Shown: positions 16,867-25,861 of the stretch, one piece after another
How the letters are laid out: every line of letters starts with the position of its first letter
Position numbering within the stretch: the first letter of the stretch is position 1
Origin: Streptosporangium violaceochromogenes
GTDB lineage: Bacteria; Actinomycetota; Actinomycetes; Streptosporangiales; Streptosporangiaceae
Direction of reading: 5' to 3'
Length of the DNA: 64,000 nt
Assembly: GCF_014654615.1 (NCBI RefSeq)
Contig: NZ_BNBB01000016.1
Coordinates: 62,001-126,000 of the forward strand
Made by a program: the position numbers and the translations under genes
Notes under the pieces: generated by a model
Database searches by the model: none
Seen by the model: the letters and a program-made list of their open reading frames with translations, nothing else
Told to the model about the DNA's origin: nothing

Positions 16867-18060
16867 GTGAGTGAGCTGGTGGTGAGCCTGGCCGCCCTGG
16901 CCGGAGCCGCCCTGGGAGCGCTGGTCGCCGTGCTGGTCGCCCGCCGGGGCGCGGAGCGGCGGCGGGTGGCGGCCGACGTCGCCGAGCCCTCCTCACTGCC
17001 CCCGGGGGTCGCCTCGGTGCTCGCGGTGCTGCCCTCCTCGGCGGTCGTGCTCGACAAGGAGGACCGGGTGCTGCGCGTCAGTTCGGCCGCGCGCGCCTTC
17101 GGGCTGGTGAGGGGCGACCGGCTGATGGCGGCCGAGCTGCTCGCCATGGCCAGGCGGGTGCGCAGGGACGGCGAGATCCGCGAGAGCGAGATCGAGGTGG
17201 CCAGGCACACGTTCGGCCAGGAGTCGACCAGCTTCGCGGTACGGGTCGCCCCCCTCGGCTCCGACGGTCAGGTGCTCATTCTCGCCGAGGACCAGACCGA
17301 GCACCGGCGCGTCGAGGCGGTACGGCGCGACTTCGTCGCCAACGTCAGCCACGAGCTGAAGACCCCGGTGGGGGCGCTCTCGCTGCTGGCGGAGACCATC
17401 CAGGGCGCCGCCGGCGACCCGGAGGCGGTGACCCGTTTCGCCGGGCGCATGCAGCACGAGGCCGCCCGCCTCACCTGTCTCGTACAGGACCTCATCACGC
17501 TCTCCCGCATCCAGGGGGCCGAACCCACTCCCACCCCCGGGCCGGTCCCGGTCGACCAGGCCGTGCACGAGGCCGTCGACCGCTGCAACACCGCCGCGGT
17601 GGCCAAGGACATCACCCTCGTGACCGGTGGTGCCGAGGGGCTGCGGATCTGGGGCGACGAGGAACTGCTGGTCACCGCGTTGCGCAACCTGATCGACAAC
17701 GCCGTCGCCTACAGCCCCGAGCACACCCGGGTCGTCATCAGCACACGGACGGCGGGTGCCCAGCAGGACAGGTCCGTCGAGATCAGCGTGAGCGATCAGG
17801 GAATCGGCATCCCGGAGAACGCCCAGGAACGCATCTTCGAGCGCTTCTTCCGCGTCGACGCCGCCCGCTCGCGCGCCACCGGCGGCACGGGCCTGGGGCT
17901 GGCCATCGTCAAGCACGTCGCCGCCACCCACAACGGCGCGGTCACGGTGTGGAGCAAGGAAGGCTCGGGCTCCACCTTCACTCTCCGCCTGCCCGCCTTC
18001 GGCGGCACGGCGGCAGCCGTACCCGGTACCACCACGATCCCCCTGGAGGCCGCGAAGTGA
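16867..18060 (+). CDS. senX3: Phosphate-sensing histidine kinase SenX3/PhoR
   Basis: A 397-residue membrane histidine kinase. One N-terminal membrane helix (residues 4-25) is followed by a PAS-like domain (about 55-150), the phospho-acceptor segment FVANVSHELKTP with H162, and an HATPase domain with N box (NLIDNAVAYS), DQGIGIP, and GTGLGLAI. Only one clear membrane segment is present, in contrast to two in many kinases. It partners with regX3, whose start overlaps its stop by 3 bases, and with PhoU on the other side. Confidence 0.92.
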   Translation: MSELVVSLAALAGAALGALVAVLVARRGAERRRVAADVAEPSSLPPGVASVLAVLPSSAVVLDKEDRVLRVSSAARAFGLVRGDRLMAAELLAMARRVRRDGEIRESEIEVARHTFGQESTSFAVRVAPLGSDGQVLILAEDQTEHRRVEAVRRDFVANVSHELKTPVGALSLLAETIQGAAGDPEAVTRFAGRMQHEAARLTCLVQDLITLSRIQGAEPTPTPGPVPVDQAVHEAVDRCNTAAVAKDITLVTGGAEGLRIWGDEELLVTALRNLIDNAVAYSPEHTRVVISTRTAGAQQDRSVEISVSDQGIGIPENAQERIFERFFRVDAARSRATGGTGLGLAIVKHVAATHNGAVTVWSKEGSGSTFTLRLPAFGGTAAAVPGTTTIPLEAAK

Positions 18061-18746
18061 CTCGCGTGCTCGTCGTCGAAGACGAGGAGTCGTTCTCCGA
18101 CGCCCTGTCCTACATGCTGCGCAAGGAGGGGTTCGAGGTCGCCGCGGCGGCCACGGGGCCCGAGGCGCTGGCCGCCTTCGACCGCAACGGCGCCGACCTC
18201 GTGCTGCTCGACCTGATGCTGCCGGGCCTGCCCGGCACCGAGGTCTGCCGTTCGCTCCGCCAGCGCTCCAACGTTCCCGTGATCATGCTCACCGCCAAGG
18301 ACAGCGAGATCGACAAGGTCGTCGGCCTGGAGCTGGGCGCCGACGACTACGTGACCAAACCGTTCTCCTCCAGGGAACTGGTGGCCCGCATCCGCGCGGT
18401 GCTGCGCCGTCAGGGAGACGTGGAGGAGACGGGGACGGCCGTGCTGATCGCCGGCCCGGTCCGCATGGACGTCGACCGGCACGTCGTCGCGGTCCGCGGC
18501 GAGCGGGTACAGCTCCCGTTGAAGGAGTTCGAGCTGCTGGAGGTCCTGCTCCGCAACGCCGGGCGGGTGCTCACCCGGGGACAGCTCATCGACCGCGTCT
18601 GGGGCGCCGACTACGTGGGCGACACCAAGACCCTGGACGTGCACGTCAAGCGGCTGCGCGCCAAGATCGAGGCCGATCCGTCCAAACCCCGCTGCATCCT
18701 CACCGTCCGGGGCCTGGGGTACAAGTTCGACCCCGTCGAGACCTGA
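18057..18746 (+). CDS. regX3: Response regulator RegX3/PhoP
   Basis: A 229-residue OmpR-type regulator. The receiver has the acidic pair E8-D9, phospho-acceptor D52 in LVLLDLMLPG, and the conserved Lys in YVTKPF. The C-terminal winged helix contains LKEFELLEVLLRNAGRVLTR and the recognition helix TKTLDVHVKRLRAKIE. GTG at 18057 overlaps the senX3 stop (GTGA). It activates phosphate-starvation genes through PHO boxes; the one at 16740 is a likely autoregulatory target. Confidence 0.94.
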   Translation: MTRVLVVEDEESFSDALSYMLRKEGFEVAAAATGPEALAAFDRNGADLVLLDLMLPGLPGTEVCRSLRQRSNVPVIMLTAKDSEIDKVVGLELGADDYVTKPFSSRELVARIRAVLRRQGDVEETGTAVLIAGPVRMDVDRHVVAVRGERVQLPLKEFELLEVLLRNAGRVLTRGQLIDRVWGADYVGDTKTLDVHVKRLRAKIEADPSKPRCILTVRGLGYKFDPVET

Positions 18747-18792
18747 CCCGGCCGGCCCGCGCCCCGCGGACGTCTTGGGGGCGGGCGAGAAG

Positions 18793-18826
18793 AAGGGGGG
18801 TACGGCCCGCGGGCCGTACCCCCCTT
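18793..18826. terminator. Strong bidirectional terminator after regX3
   Basis: GGGGGGTACGGCCC (18795-18808) pairs perfectly with its complement at 18811-18824 and is flanked by AA and TT, giving a 16-bp stem. It separates regX3 from the convergent lipoprotein gene. Confidence 0.85.
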
Positions 18827-18865
18827 GTCACGTCACGTCACGTCGTGCCGCCCGCCGCGGCGTGC

Positions 18866-19507
18866 CTAGTGGCCGCTCTCGGCGTGGCCGGGGGAGGTGG
18901 TGGGGGAGGGCGAGGGCGTGGAGGCCGTGCTGGTCTCGGTGCCGGTTTCGGCGCCGGTGCCGGTGCCGTTCGCCGGGGCGGCCGGCGCGCCGCCCTCGGG
19001 GGCCTGGGGCAGCGTGCCGTACTCGCGGCTGCGGGTGATCACCGGGATCGTCAGGGGGATGACGCCCGCGTTGGCGAACTGCAGCTGCACCTGGATGCTC
19101 TCACCGCCGTGCAGCGGCTTCTTCAGGCCCTGGACCATGATCGTGGGCGTGGGCCTGCCGACGGCGACGCGCTTGTCGGCGGGGAGCTCGACGGGGAAGG
19201 CGACCTTCGCCGCGCCGACCGCCGGGTCGACTCCGAGACCGACGAGCGTGTCGGCCTCGGAGTTGGTGTTGACCAAGGACAGGTAAAGCGGTGCCGCCCC
19301 GCCCGCCGCCAGCGTCGAGCCGGAGTCGGGACCCAGGAAGAACGCCTGGGAGATGTCGATGCCCCTTACCTTGGCGGTCGTCGCCTCGGTCGGGGAGTAG
19401 GGCTGGTTGGTAATCGCGTCGGATCCGGCACCACAGCCGGCCAGGACCGGAGCGGCTGCGAGGAACGCGGCGGCGGCGATCGCCCAGTGACGGCTGTTGC
19501 TGGTCAC
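18866..19507 (-). CDS. Secreted lipoprotein, copper chaperone PCuAC/DUF461-like
   Basis: A 213-residue lipoprotein. The signal peptide ends at lipobox VLAGC about 24 residues in. The body has the pattern of DUF461/PCuAC-type proteins (GPDSGSTLAAGGAAPLYLSLVNT, then DTLVGL), but no Met/His copper cluster is evident. The tail after residue ~175 is disordered and rich in Gly, Thr, Pro and Ser. GTG at 19507 has AAGGAG 10 bp upstream; the in-frame GTG at 19528 precedes that site. It is divergent from carD, a pairing seen in Streptomyces. Function unknown. Confidence 0.8.
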   Translation of the reverse strand: MTSNSRHWAIAAAAFLAAAPVLAGCGAGSDAITNQPYSPTEATTAKVRGIDISQAFFLGPDSGSTLAAGGAAPLYLSLVNTNSEADTLVGLGVDPAVGAAKVAFPVELPADKRVAVGRPTPTIMVQGLKKPLHGGESIQVQLQFANAGVIPLTIPVITRSREYGTLPQAPEGGAPAAPANGTGTGAETGTETSTASTPSPSPTTSPGHAESGH

Positions 19508-19733
19508 GGTGCGGGTTCTCCTTGTCACACAAGAGGTAGGGCAGAGCCAACCTTATCCGTGGACTTAATCGGGTTTTCCGGCGGCCCACTCGATCTCCCG
19601 GAGGTCGGGAACGCAGGTCATAAGGGCTTTCCAGGGGCCTGATTCACAGAGTTGAGCAGTTGTCAAGCCTTAAAATGCGGCTTTGACCTGCAGTTATGGG
19701 GATTTCACTGTTCCGGGAGGCTGTGGATACGTG

Positions 19734-19747
19734 GTACTCTTGAGTAC
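19734..19747. promoter_or_regulatory. Dyad GTACTC-TT-GAGTAC in the carD promoter region
   Basis: A perfect 6-2-6 inverted repeat lies 21 bp before the carD ATG. It could be an operator or overlap the -10/start site (TACTCT). Assignment to carD is by position only. Confidence 0.35.
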
Positions 19748-19768
19748 AGCGGAAGGGGTACTTGTCAC

Positions 19769-20251
19769 ATGACTTTCCAGGTCGGCGACACTGTCGTCTA
19801 CCCCCACCACGGGGCTGCTCGGATCGAGGCCATCACGACCCGAACCATCAAAGGTGAGGAAAGGACCTACCTGGTTCTCAAGGTCGACAAGGGCGACCTT
19901 ACCGTCCAGGTGCCGGCTGACAACGCCGAACTCGTCGGTGTTCGCGATGTCGTCGGCCAGGAGGGCCTTGAGCGCGTCTTCGACGTGCTTCGCATGCCTC
20001 ACACCGAAGAGCCCACGAACTGGTCCCGCCGCTACAAGGCCAACCTGGAGAAGTTGGCGTCCGGTGACGTCAACAAGGTGGCCGAGGTCGTTCGCGACCT
20101 GTGGCGACGAGACAAGGAGCGCGGGCTCTCCGCAGGAGAGAAGCGTATGCTCGCGAAGGCACGGCAGATCCTGGTCAGCGAGCTCGCGCTCGCCGAGAAG
20201 ACCAACGAGGACAAGGCCGAAGCGCTGCTCGACGAGGTTCTCAACTCCTGA
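19769..20251 (+). CDS. carD: CarD-family RNA polymerase-binding regulator
   Basis: A 160-residue CarD protein. The N-terminal Tudor-like RNA polymerase interaction domain starts [20 protein letters not shown], and the C-terminal helical domain that contacts the promoter fork carries the Trp block [17 protein letters not shown]. In mycobacteria CarD stabilises the open complex and is essential. ispF follows immediately, an arrangement conserved across actinobacteria. Confidence 0.95.
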   Translation: MTFQVGDTVVYPHHGAARIEAITTRTIKGEERTYLVLKVDKGDLTVQVPADNAELVGVRDVVGQEGLERVFDVLRMPHTEEPTNWSRRYKANLEKLASGDVNKVAEVVRDLWRRDKERGLSAGEKRMLAKARQILVSELALAEKTNEDKAEALLDEVLNS

Positions 20252-20268
20252 ACACGATATTTCCGCGG

Positions 20269-20748
20269 GTGGGCGTCGGGGTTGACGTCCACCCGTTCGC
20301 ATCCGGCCGCGAGTTGCGTCTCGCGGGGTTGCACTGGCCGGGCGAGACGGGCCTGGCCGGGCACTCCGACGGCGACGCCGCGGCCCACGCCGCCTGCGAC
20401 GCGCTCCTGTCCGCCGCGGGTCTCGGTGATCTCGGCGCCCTTTTCGGCACCTCCGACCCCCGGTGGGCGGGTGCCTCGGGCGTCGCCCTGCTGGAGGAGG
20501 CCGCCCGCAAGGTGCGCGCCGCCGGATTCGAGATCGGCAACGTGGCCGTCCAGGTGGTGGGAAACCGCCCCAGGCTGGCGCCACGCCGCGCTGAGGCCGA
20601 GCAGGCGCTCAGCGACGCCGTGGGCGCGCCCGTGAGCATCAGCGCCACCACGACCGACGGGCTGGGCCTGACGGGGCGCGGCGAGGGCGTGGCGGCCATC
20701 GCGACCGCGATCGTGGTGAACCTCGGTTCGCCCCCGAACGTCCTATGA
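20269..20748 (+). CDS. ispF: 2-C-methyl-D-erythritol 2,4-cyclodiphosphate synthase
   Basis: An MEP-pathway enzyme that cyclises CDP-methylerythritol 2-phosphate. Metal ligands are D-x-H in GVDVHPF, with [19 protein letters not shown] and the [16 protein letters not shown]-terminal block. Homology (FPRVG) runs a few codons upstream of the first standard start (GTG 20269). The only earlier candidate is CTG at 20248, which overlaps the carD stop. The true start may therefore be a rare CTG with coupling to carD. No Shine-Dalgarno is obvious for GTG 20269. Otherwise the protein is complete. Confidence 0.9.
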   Translation: MGVGVDVHPFASGRELRLAGLHWPGETGLAGHSDGDAAAHAACDALLSAAGLGDLGALFGTSDPRWAGASGVALLEEAARKVRAAGFEIGNVAVQVVGNRPRLAPRRAEAEQALSDAVGAPVSISATTTDGLGLTGRGEGVAAIATAIVVNLGSPPNVL

Positions 20749-20783
20749 CGAACGTATAAAACACGGAACGCGAAAGCGTCTCC

Positions 20784-20808
20784 GGCGGGCGGCCCCGGGC
20801 CGCCCGCC
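20784..20808 (+). terminator. Terminator after ispF
   Basis: GGCGGGCGGCC and GGCCGCCCGCC form an 11-bp stem with a 3-base loop 36 bp after the ispF stop. A second inverted repeat (20823-20831 with 20847-20855) follows. Confidence 0.7.
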
Positions 20809-20885
20809 GCTCCATCCGAGGCGGTGGCCCGCTTACTGGCGCGGTACGGGCCACCTCCTCATCCGGAATGACCGATGAATGTTCT

Positions 20886-20895
20886 GGGTAGCCCC
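20886..20895 (+). promoter_or_regulatory. GGGTAGCCCC motif upstream of first GlsB-like gene
   Basis: The same 10-mer precedes both GlsB-like genes, here 45 bp before the ATG. GGGTA resembles the -10 of Streptomyces SigB-type promoters (GNNTN14-16GGGTAY), which would suit stress-response membrane proteins. The -35 match is weak. Confidence 0.4.
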
Positions 20896-20930
20896 TTAGT
20901 AACCGTTTTCCGTCATCGGGGGAGCCGAAC

Positions 20931-21197
20931 ATGATTGGTTCGATCATCGCCGCTATCATCATCGGCGCCATCATCGGGGCGCTGGCCCGCCTCATCGTGC
21001 CCGGGCGACAGGACTTCTCCATCGGGCTGACCCTCGTCGTCGGCATCGTCGCCGCCCTCATCGGCACCGCCATCGCGGCGGCCCTCGGGCTTACCAATAC
21101 CCGGGGAATCAATTGGTGGGAGCACATCATCCAGCTCGCGCTCGCCGTGCTGGGGGTGCTGCTGGTCATCCAGATGCGTGCGAGGAAGTCCTCCTGA
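20931..21197 (+). CDS. GlsB/YeaQ/YmgE-family membrane protein, copy 1
   Basis: An 88-residue membrane protein with three hydrophobic helices (residues 2-20, 30-52 and 64-81). The sequence GAIIGALARLIVPG followed by GIVAALIGT is the signature of the transglycosylase-associated/GlsB family. These are small stress-response inner-membrane proteins of unknown biochemistry. A second copy lies 150 bp downstream. Confidence 0.88.
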   Translation: MIGSIIAAIIIGAIIGALARLIVPGRQDFSIGLTLVVGIVAALIGTAIAAALGLTNTRGINWWEHIIQLALAVLGVLLVIQMRARKSS

Positions 21198-21205
21198 AGT
21201 GCTCA

Positions 21206-21221
21206 CCCGCCTGCAGGCGGG
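21206..21221. repeat. CCCGCCTGCAGGCGGG hairpin, possible IS605-type end
   Basis: A perfect 16-bp palindrome just after the first GlsB gene, followed by AGATTCCCGCC. It could terminate the first GlsB gene or be a solo IS200/IS605-type end like that at 5938. Confidence 0.4.
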
Positions 21222-21293
21222 AGATTCCCGCCTACCTTGCGGCGGCGGGCGTAGACCGAAAATTTGCCGTTCGCCGATAGAACCCCGATGTCC

Positions 21294-21303
21294 GGGGTAG
21301 CCC
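21294..21303 (+). promoter_or_regulatory. GGGTAGCCCC motif upstream of second GlsB-like gene
   Basis: Identical 10-mer to that at 20886, here 54 bp before the ATG of the second GlsB-like gene. Its duplication along with the gene suggests shared control. Confidence 0.4.
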
Positions 21304-21347
21304 CCTCCCCGTGAGCGTGAAGGCCACCTCACTGGGAGGTTGAAGAT

Positions 21348-21614
21348 ATGACTATCGAGTCCATCCTCGGGGCTATCGTCATCGGTGCCGTGATCGGTGC
21401 CATCGGTCGTCTTCTGCTGCCCGGCAGGCAGGCGATCGGATGGATCCTGACCATCGTCGTCGGCATCGTCGCCGCCCTCATCGGCACCGCCATCGCCCAG
21501 GTCCTCGGCGTCGCCACGACCAACGGCATCGACTGGATCGAACTCGTCATGCAGGTCGTCCTGGCCATCGTGGGCGTCGGCCTGGTCGCCGGCCTGAAGC
21601 GCTCCAGGGTTTAG
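21348..21614 (+). CDS. GlsB/YeaQ/YmgE-family membrane protein, copy 2
   Basis: An 88-residue paralogue of the preceding gene with the same length and three-helix layout. The DNA block encoding VVGIVAALIGTAIA is nearly identical in both (21455-21490 and 21035-21075), so the duplication is recent or maintained by conversion. A ribosome site GGGAGG precedes the ATG. It is followed by a strong terminator at 21661. Confidence 0.88.
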   Translation: MTIESILGAIVIGAVIGAIGRLLLPGRQAIGWILTIVVGIVAALIGTAIAQVLGVATTNGIDWIELVMQVVLAIVGVGLVAGLKRSRV

Positions 21615-21660
21615 CCCCCTCTTTCGGCCCGGGCGGGGAACGCGACGCCGGGTGGCGCCC

Positions 21661-21695
21661 GGAGGCCGGTCGGACGGCTTCGCCGACCGGCCTCC
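21661..21695 (+). terminator. Terminator after second GlsB gene
   Basis: GGAGGCCGGTCGG and CCGACCGGCCTCC form a perfect 13-bp stem with a 9-base loop. Confidence 0.8.
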
Positions 21696-21920
21696 GGGCC
21701 GTGACGGAGGCGCGCGATGAGCCCAACGGGCGTCATCGCCGCCGGGCAGACCCGCCAGGCCTCACCGTTCGGTACGGCCGGCGGGTCGCGGCCGTCTGGA
21801 CGCCTGAGACCTGAGACGCCTGGGACGATGCGGAGCACCGGTCCGCGGTGGGGCGCCGCTCGCGGCCTTCGCGAGCGAAGAACCGCGGGCCGGTCCGCCC
21901 CCCGCCGGCCCCGCCGAGGG

Positions 21921-23252
21921 TCACTCCTCGGGGGGCGTGGGGGTGCTGCGGACACGCCCGAAGGGCGGTGCCGACCCCTCGTCGCCCTCAGCGGCCCGGT
22001 GGGTGTCGGTCCGGGTCTCCCCGAGGCCGGCGGCGTCACCGCCGGCGTCGTCGGCGGGGCCGTCCGAGGGGCCGCCGGGGCCGGTCCCACCGGCCCGGCG
22101 CGAGGACGCGGACCTCTCGCCGACCACGCCCATCGGCTGGGTGTCGGCGTCGCGGTCGCTCACCTTCGGGCCCAGGCCCCCCGGGGGAGCCGGGGAGGGG
22201 TCCTCGCCCGCCTGCCGGGGCTTCCGCCCGGAGGCGTCGTCCGGTACGGCCTTGCGGGCCGGGGTCTCCCGCGCGGCGCCGCGGGGCGGATGCACGAGCA
22301 GGTCGCCCTGCCGGGGGCGGATCAGGTCACCCCAGCGGACCGGTCTGGCCGGCTCGGAGTCCTTGGGGGCCTCAGACGCCTCGCCGGGCGCGGAGGGCGC
22401 GGAGGGCACGGGAGGCTCGGTGATCTCGGGGGTCTCCGGCGCGGGGGTGGGACCGACCACCGGGACGGCCGCCGGGAGGTCGTGGTGCGGGGCCGACTCA
22501 AGCGGAGGCGCGGCCCGGGGGTCCAGCGTCACCTCGGCCGGGGAAGGGCCGGGGGAGTCGGGGACGGCGGAGCGGGGCGGGGGAACGGCGTGGTCGCGCC
22601 GCACGGGGTATTCGGCGGTCGGCAGGTCCGCCCCGGAGGCCGCGGGTAGCTCGGGTGCCTCGAAGACCCCGGGAACCCCGGAGACCCCGAAGGGCTCCGG
22701 GAAGGGCACGATGTCACCGGCGTCACCGGTGGCGACGACGGGACCGGACGTGGTCGCGTCGACGGAGGCCCTGCGGGTGGCGGCGTAACCGATCAGGAGA
22801 AACCACAGCCACAGGGCCAGGGTCAGCGCCACCCACGGGGCGACGGCGACCGCGATCGCCGCCCGCCGTACGTCGACCTCGGCCCGGGTGGCGGTGGACA
22901 CCTCCGCGGCGGCGGCGCCGGCGAACAGCAGCACCAGGACCACACCCGCCTGCAGGCGGGCCGGCCGCCGCCCGCCCCGCAGCAGCACCGCGGAGATCAG
23001 CGCGATGGCCAGCAGGGCGTCGAAGGCCGCGGGGTAGAGGAAGGCGAACCGCGCGGGGGCCTCACCGGCGAGGGCGAGGCGGCGCAGGTCCTCGAAGGAG
23101 AGCACGCACGCGGCGGCGGCCAGCGCGGTCACGCCGACCCCGACGAGGGCGATCCCGGCGTGGCGCGCGGCGACGGTCGCCCGGCTCGGCCGGGCGGGCG
23201 GTGGGGACGGGCGGGAGATCGCGTCTGCCGCCGCGGGGGGTTTCACGTCCAT
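21921..23252 (-). CDS. DUF2637 membrane protein with disordered tail
   Basis: A 443-residue protein. Residues 28-170 hold four hydrophobic helices of the DUF2637 family (an actinobacterial SpdB-like group often seen in conjugation loci): HAGIALVGVGVTALAAAACV, PAAFDALLAIALISAVLL, AGVVLVLLFAGAAAAE and PWVALTLALWLWFLLIGYAA. The remaining 270 residues are Pro/Glu/Ala/Ser-rich and disordered. Whether this copy is linked to mobility cannot be told: no transfer gene adjoins it. Confidence 0.8.
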   Translation of the reverse strand: MDVKPPAAADAISRPSPPPARPSRATVAARHAGIALVGVGVTALAAAACVLSFEDLRRLALAGEAPARFAFLYPAAFDALLAIALISAVLLRGGRRPARLQAGVVLVLLFAGAAAAEVSTATRAEVDVRRAAIAVAVAPWVALTLALWLWFLLIGYAATRRASVDATTSGPVVATGDAGDIVPFPEPFGVSGVPGVFEAPELPAASGADLPTAEYPVRRDHAVPPPRSAVPDSPGPSPAEVTLDPRAAPPLESAPHHDLPAAVPVVGPTPAPETPEITEPPVPSAPSAPGEASEAPKDSEPARPVRWGDLIRPRQGDLLVHPPRGAARETPARKAVPDDASGRKPRQAGEDPSPAPPGGLGPKVSDRDADTQPMGVVGERSASSRRAGGTGPGGPSDGPADDAGGDAAGLGETRTDTHRAAEGDEGSAPPFGRVRSTPTPPEE

Positions 23253-23449
23253 GACGCTTCGAGCCTACAGAATCGGCCTCTGGAGTGATCTGCGGACACG
23301 GACACGGGCGCGTCGTGCCGAGGCACCCGCCCCCTTACCCCCGTGAGGCGGGCCGCATTACCGGTCGTTGTTATAAAAAGTGCTACCGGGTAACCTCAAC
23401 GTCCCGTAACCCGCCTTGTGAGGTGAGGTGAGGCATTAACCTTGCCTCC

Positions 23450-24847
23450 GTGAGCCTGCACCTATACGACACCAGCGTACGTACGGTCCGCGAGTTCGTT
23501 CCGGTCGAGTCCGGCCGGGCGTCGATCTACCTGTGTGGTGCCACCGTGCAGGCTCCTCCGCACATCGGTCACATCCGCTCCGGCGTCAACTTCGACGTGC
23601 TCCGCCGGTGGATGATCCGTTCGGGCTACGAGGTGACCTTCTGCCGCAACGTCACCGACATCGACGACAAGATCATTCGGGTCGCGGCGGCCGAGGGCGT
23701 GCCGTGGTTCGTGGTCGCCGAGCGTAACCAGCGCGCCTTCACCTGGGCCTACCAGACGCTCGGCTGCCTGCCGCCGACCGTCGAGCCGAGGGCCACCGGC
23801 CACGTGCCGGAGATGATCGAGCTGATGGAGCGGCTGATCGCGGCCGGTCACGCCTACGTCTCCGGAGGAGACGTCTACTTCGACGTGATGTCCTACGCCG
23901 ACAGGTACGGCTCGCTGTCCAACCAGCGGCTTGACAACCTCCGGGCCGCCGGCGACACCGACGACGAGACGGCCAAGCGAGACCCGCGTGACTTCGCGCT
24001 GTGGAAGGGCGAGAAGCCCGGCGAGCCGACCTGGCCGACCCCCTGGGGGCGCGGCCGTCCCGGCTGGCACCTGGAGTGCTCGGCCATGGCGACGAAATAC
24101 CTCGGGCCGACCTTCGACATCCACGGCGGCGGCGTCGACCTGATCTTCCCGCACCACGAGAACGAGCTGACCCAGTCGCAGGCGGCCGGCGACGGCTTCG
24201 CGCGCTACTGGATGCACAACGGCATGCTCAAGATCGGCGCGGAGAAGATGAGCAAGTCGCTCGGCAACTCCCTGCTGATCCCCGAGGTGACCAAGAAGAT
24301 CCGGCCGGTCGAGCTCCGCTATTACCTGGCCGCCCCGCACTACCGCTCCGCGATCGAATACTCCGAGGAGGCGCTCTCCGAGGCAGCCGCGGCCTACCAG
24401 CGCATCGAGGGCTTCGTCACCCGGGCGGCCGAGGTGATCCACGACGTGGACGCGCACGCGCCGCTGCCCCAGGCGTTCACCGACGCCCTCGACGACGACC
24501 TGGGCACCCCGCAGGCGCTCGCCGTGGTGCACGAGGTGGTCAAGGAGGGCAACGTCGCGCTGGCCCAGGGCAACAAGGAACAGGTTGCCCGGTTGCTGGC
24601 CGAGACGCAGAACATGCTCGACGTGCTCGGCCTGGACCCGCGCTCGGAGCAGTGGCGCTCCTGTGGCGGCGACTCCGGCCTGCGCTCCACGGTGGACGCG
24701 CTGGTCGGCGTGGCCCTGGAGCAGCGCCAGGCCGCGCGGGCCCGCAGGGATTTCACCGCCGCCGACGGCATCCGTGACCAGCTCGCCCGGGCCGGGATCG
24801 TCGTGGAGGACACCCCCCAGGGCCCTCGGTGGGAACTGTCACGTTAG
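23450..24847 (+). CDS. cysS: Cysteinyl-tRNA synthetase
   Basis: A 465-residue class I synthetase that charges tRNA-Cys. HIGH is present as PHIGHIRSG (38-41), and KMSKS at 266-270. Zinc ligands are C29, the Cys in HLECS, and the His/Glu of FPHHENE. The C-terminal DALR and anticodon-binding parts follow. The MshC paralogue (cysteine-glucosaminyl-inositol ligase) is a possible confusion, but the length, DALR domain and location after ispF favour cysS. GTG at 23450 is the start; no T-box is seen upstream. Confidence 0.93.
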   Translation: MSLHLYDTSVRTVREFVPVESGRASIYLCGATVQAPPHIGHIRSGVNFDVLRRWMIRSGYEVTFCRNVTDIDDKIIRVAAAEGVPWFVVAERNQRAFTWAYQTLGCLPPTVEPRATGHVPEMIELMERLIAAGHAYVSGGDVYFDVMSYADRYGSLSNQRLDNLRAAGDTDDETAKRDPRDFALWKGEKPGEPTWPTPWGRGRPGWHLECSAMATKYLGPTFDIHGGGVDLIFPHHENELTQSQAAGDGFARYWMHNGMLKIGAEKMSKSLGNSLLIPEVTKKIRPVELRYYLAAPHYRSAIEYSEEALSEAAAAYQRIEGFVTRAAEVIHDVDAHAPLPQAFTDALDDDLGTPQALAVVHEVVKEGNVALAQGNKEQVARLLAETQNMLDVLGLDPRSEQWRSCGGDSGLRSTVDALVGVALEQRQAARARRDFTAADGIRDQLARAGIVVEDTPQGPRWELSR

Positions 24848-24869
24848 AAGCGGCCCTACTCTAGACACC

Positions 24870-25841
24870 ATGGCTGGTGGCGGCAGAGGGTCCGGGCGAC
24901 CCGCGAAGAAGAAGAGTCCGACCAAGGGCACGGGGGGTAACAACCGCCGCGGCCTGGAGGGCAAGGGGGCGACCCCGCCGGCGCACATGCGCCACTGGCA
25001 CAAGGACAAGGTGCGCGCCGAACGGGCCGAGCGGGCCGAGAAGACCGGTCGTCCGGTCTCCTCCTCCCGCCCCGTGTCCCGCACCCGGCGGAGCGAGGAC
25101 GCCCCCGAGTACATCGGGGGCCGTAACCCCGTGCTGGAGGCGCTGCGCGCCGGCGTGCCCGCGAACGTGCTGTACGTCGCCCTGCGCATCGACAACGACG
25201 AGCGGGTCAGGGAGGCCCTCCACCTCGCCGCCGCCCGGGGAGTCGCGCTTCTGGAGGTCGGCAGGGAGAAGCTGGACCGTCTCACGGAGGGGGCGATCCA
25301 CCAGGGGGTCGCCCTGCAGATCCCGGCCTATGAGTACGCCCACCCCGAAGACCTCGTCCACGCCGCCCAGGAGGCCGCGGAGGTGCCGATGATCGTCGCC
25401 CTCGACGGCGTCACCGACCCGCGCAACCTCGGCGCCATCGCCCGCTCCGCCACCGCCTTCGGCGCCCACGGCCTGCTCGTCCCCGCTCGCCGTTCGGCCG
25501 GGGTGACCGGCGGCGCCTGGAAGACCTCCGCCGGCACGCTGGCCACCCTCCCGGTCGCCCGTGCCGCCAACCTGACCGCGGCCCTGCGCGACTACCGCGA
25601 GGCGGGCCTGTTCGTCGTCGGCCTGGACGGTGAGGGCACACTCGACATCGAGGACGCCAACCTCCTCGACGGCCCCCTGGTCGTCGTCGTGGGCTCGGAG
25701 GGCAGAGGGCTGTCGCGTCTCGTCCGCGAATCCTGTGACCTGGTCGCCCGCATCCCCATGAGCGCCGCCGCCGAGTCGCTCAACGCCGGCGTCGCCGCGG
25801 GCATCGCCCTCTACGAGGTGGCCCGCCACCGCCGCCGCTAG
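24870..25841 (+). CDS. rlmB: TrmH-family 23S rRNA (guanosine-2'-O-)-methyltransferase
   Basis: A 323-residue SpoU/TrmH enzyme. After a basic N-terminal extension (about 85 residues, GRPAKKKSPTKG and similar) comes the substrate-binding domain starting YIGGRNPVLEALRAG. The SPOUT knot domain has the three motifs DPRNLGAIARSATAFGAHG, VVVVGSEGRGLSRL and AAESLNAGVAAGIALYE. It follows cysS by 22 bp. The RlmB assignment (23S G2251) is by family resemblance. Confidence 0.9.
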   Translation: MAGGGRGSGRPAKKKSPTKGTGGNNRRGLEGKGATPPAHMRHWHKDKVRAERAERAEKTGRPVSSSRPVSRTRRSEDAPEYIGGRNPVLEALRAGVPANVLYVALRIDNDERVREALHLAAARGVALLEVGREKLDRLTEGAIHQGVALQIPAYEYAHPEDLVHAAQEAAEVPMIVALDGVTDPRNLGAIARSATAFGAHGLLVPARRSAGVTGGAWKTSAGTLATLPVARAANLTAALRDYREAGLFVVGLDGEGTLDIEDANLLDGPLVVVVGSEGRGLSRLVRESCDLVARIPMSAAAESLNAGVAAGIALYEVARHRRR

Positions 25842-25861
25842 GGGTTCGGCCGTACAATCGG

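Noticed and set aside
18827-18844. Short CGTCA repeats after the regX3 terminator
   Set aside because: Three copies only and no regular spacer, so not a CRISPR or minisatellite.
22945-22960. CCCGCCTGCAGGCGGG palindrome inside the DUF2637 gene
   Set aside because: Same 16-mer as at 21206, but it encodes an intact helix (ARLQAG), so it is probably chance.
23253-23449. T-box leader upstream of cysS
   Set aside because: No T-box sequence or specifier loop is seen; actinobacterial T-boxes are mostly on ileS.
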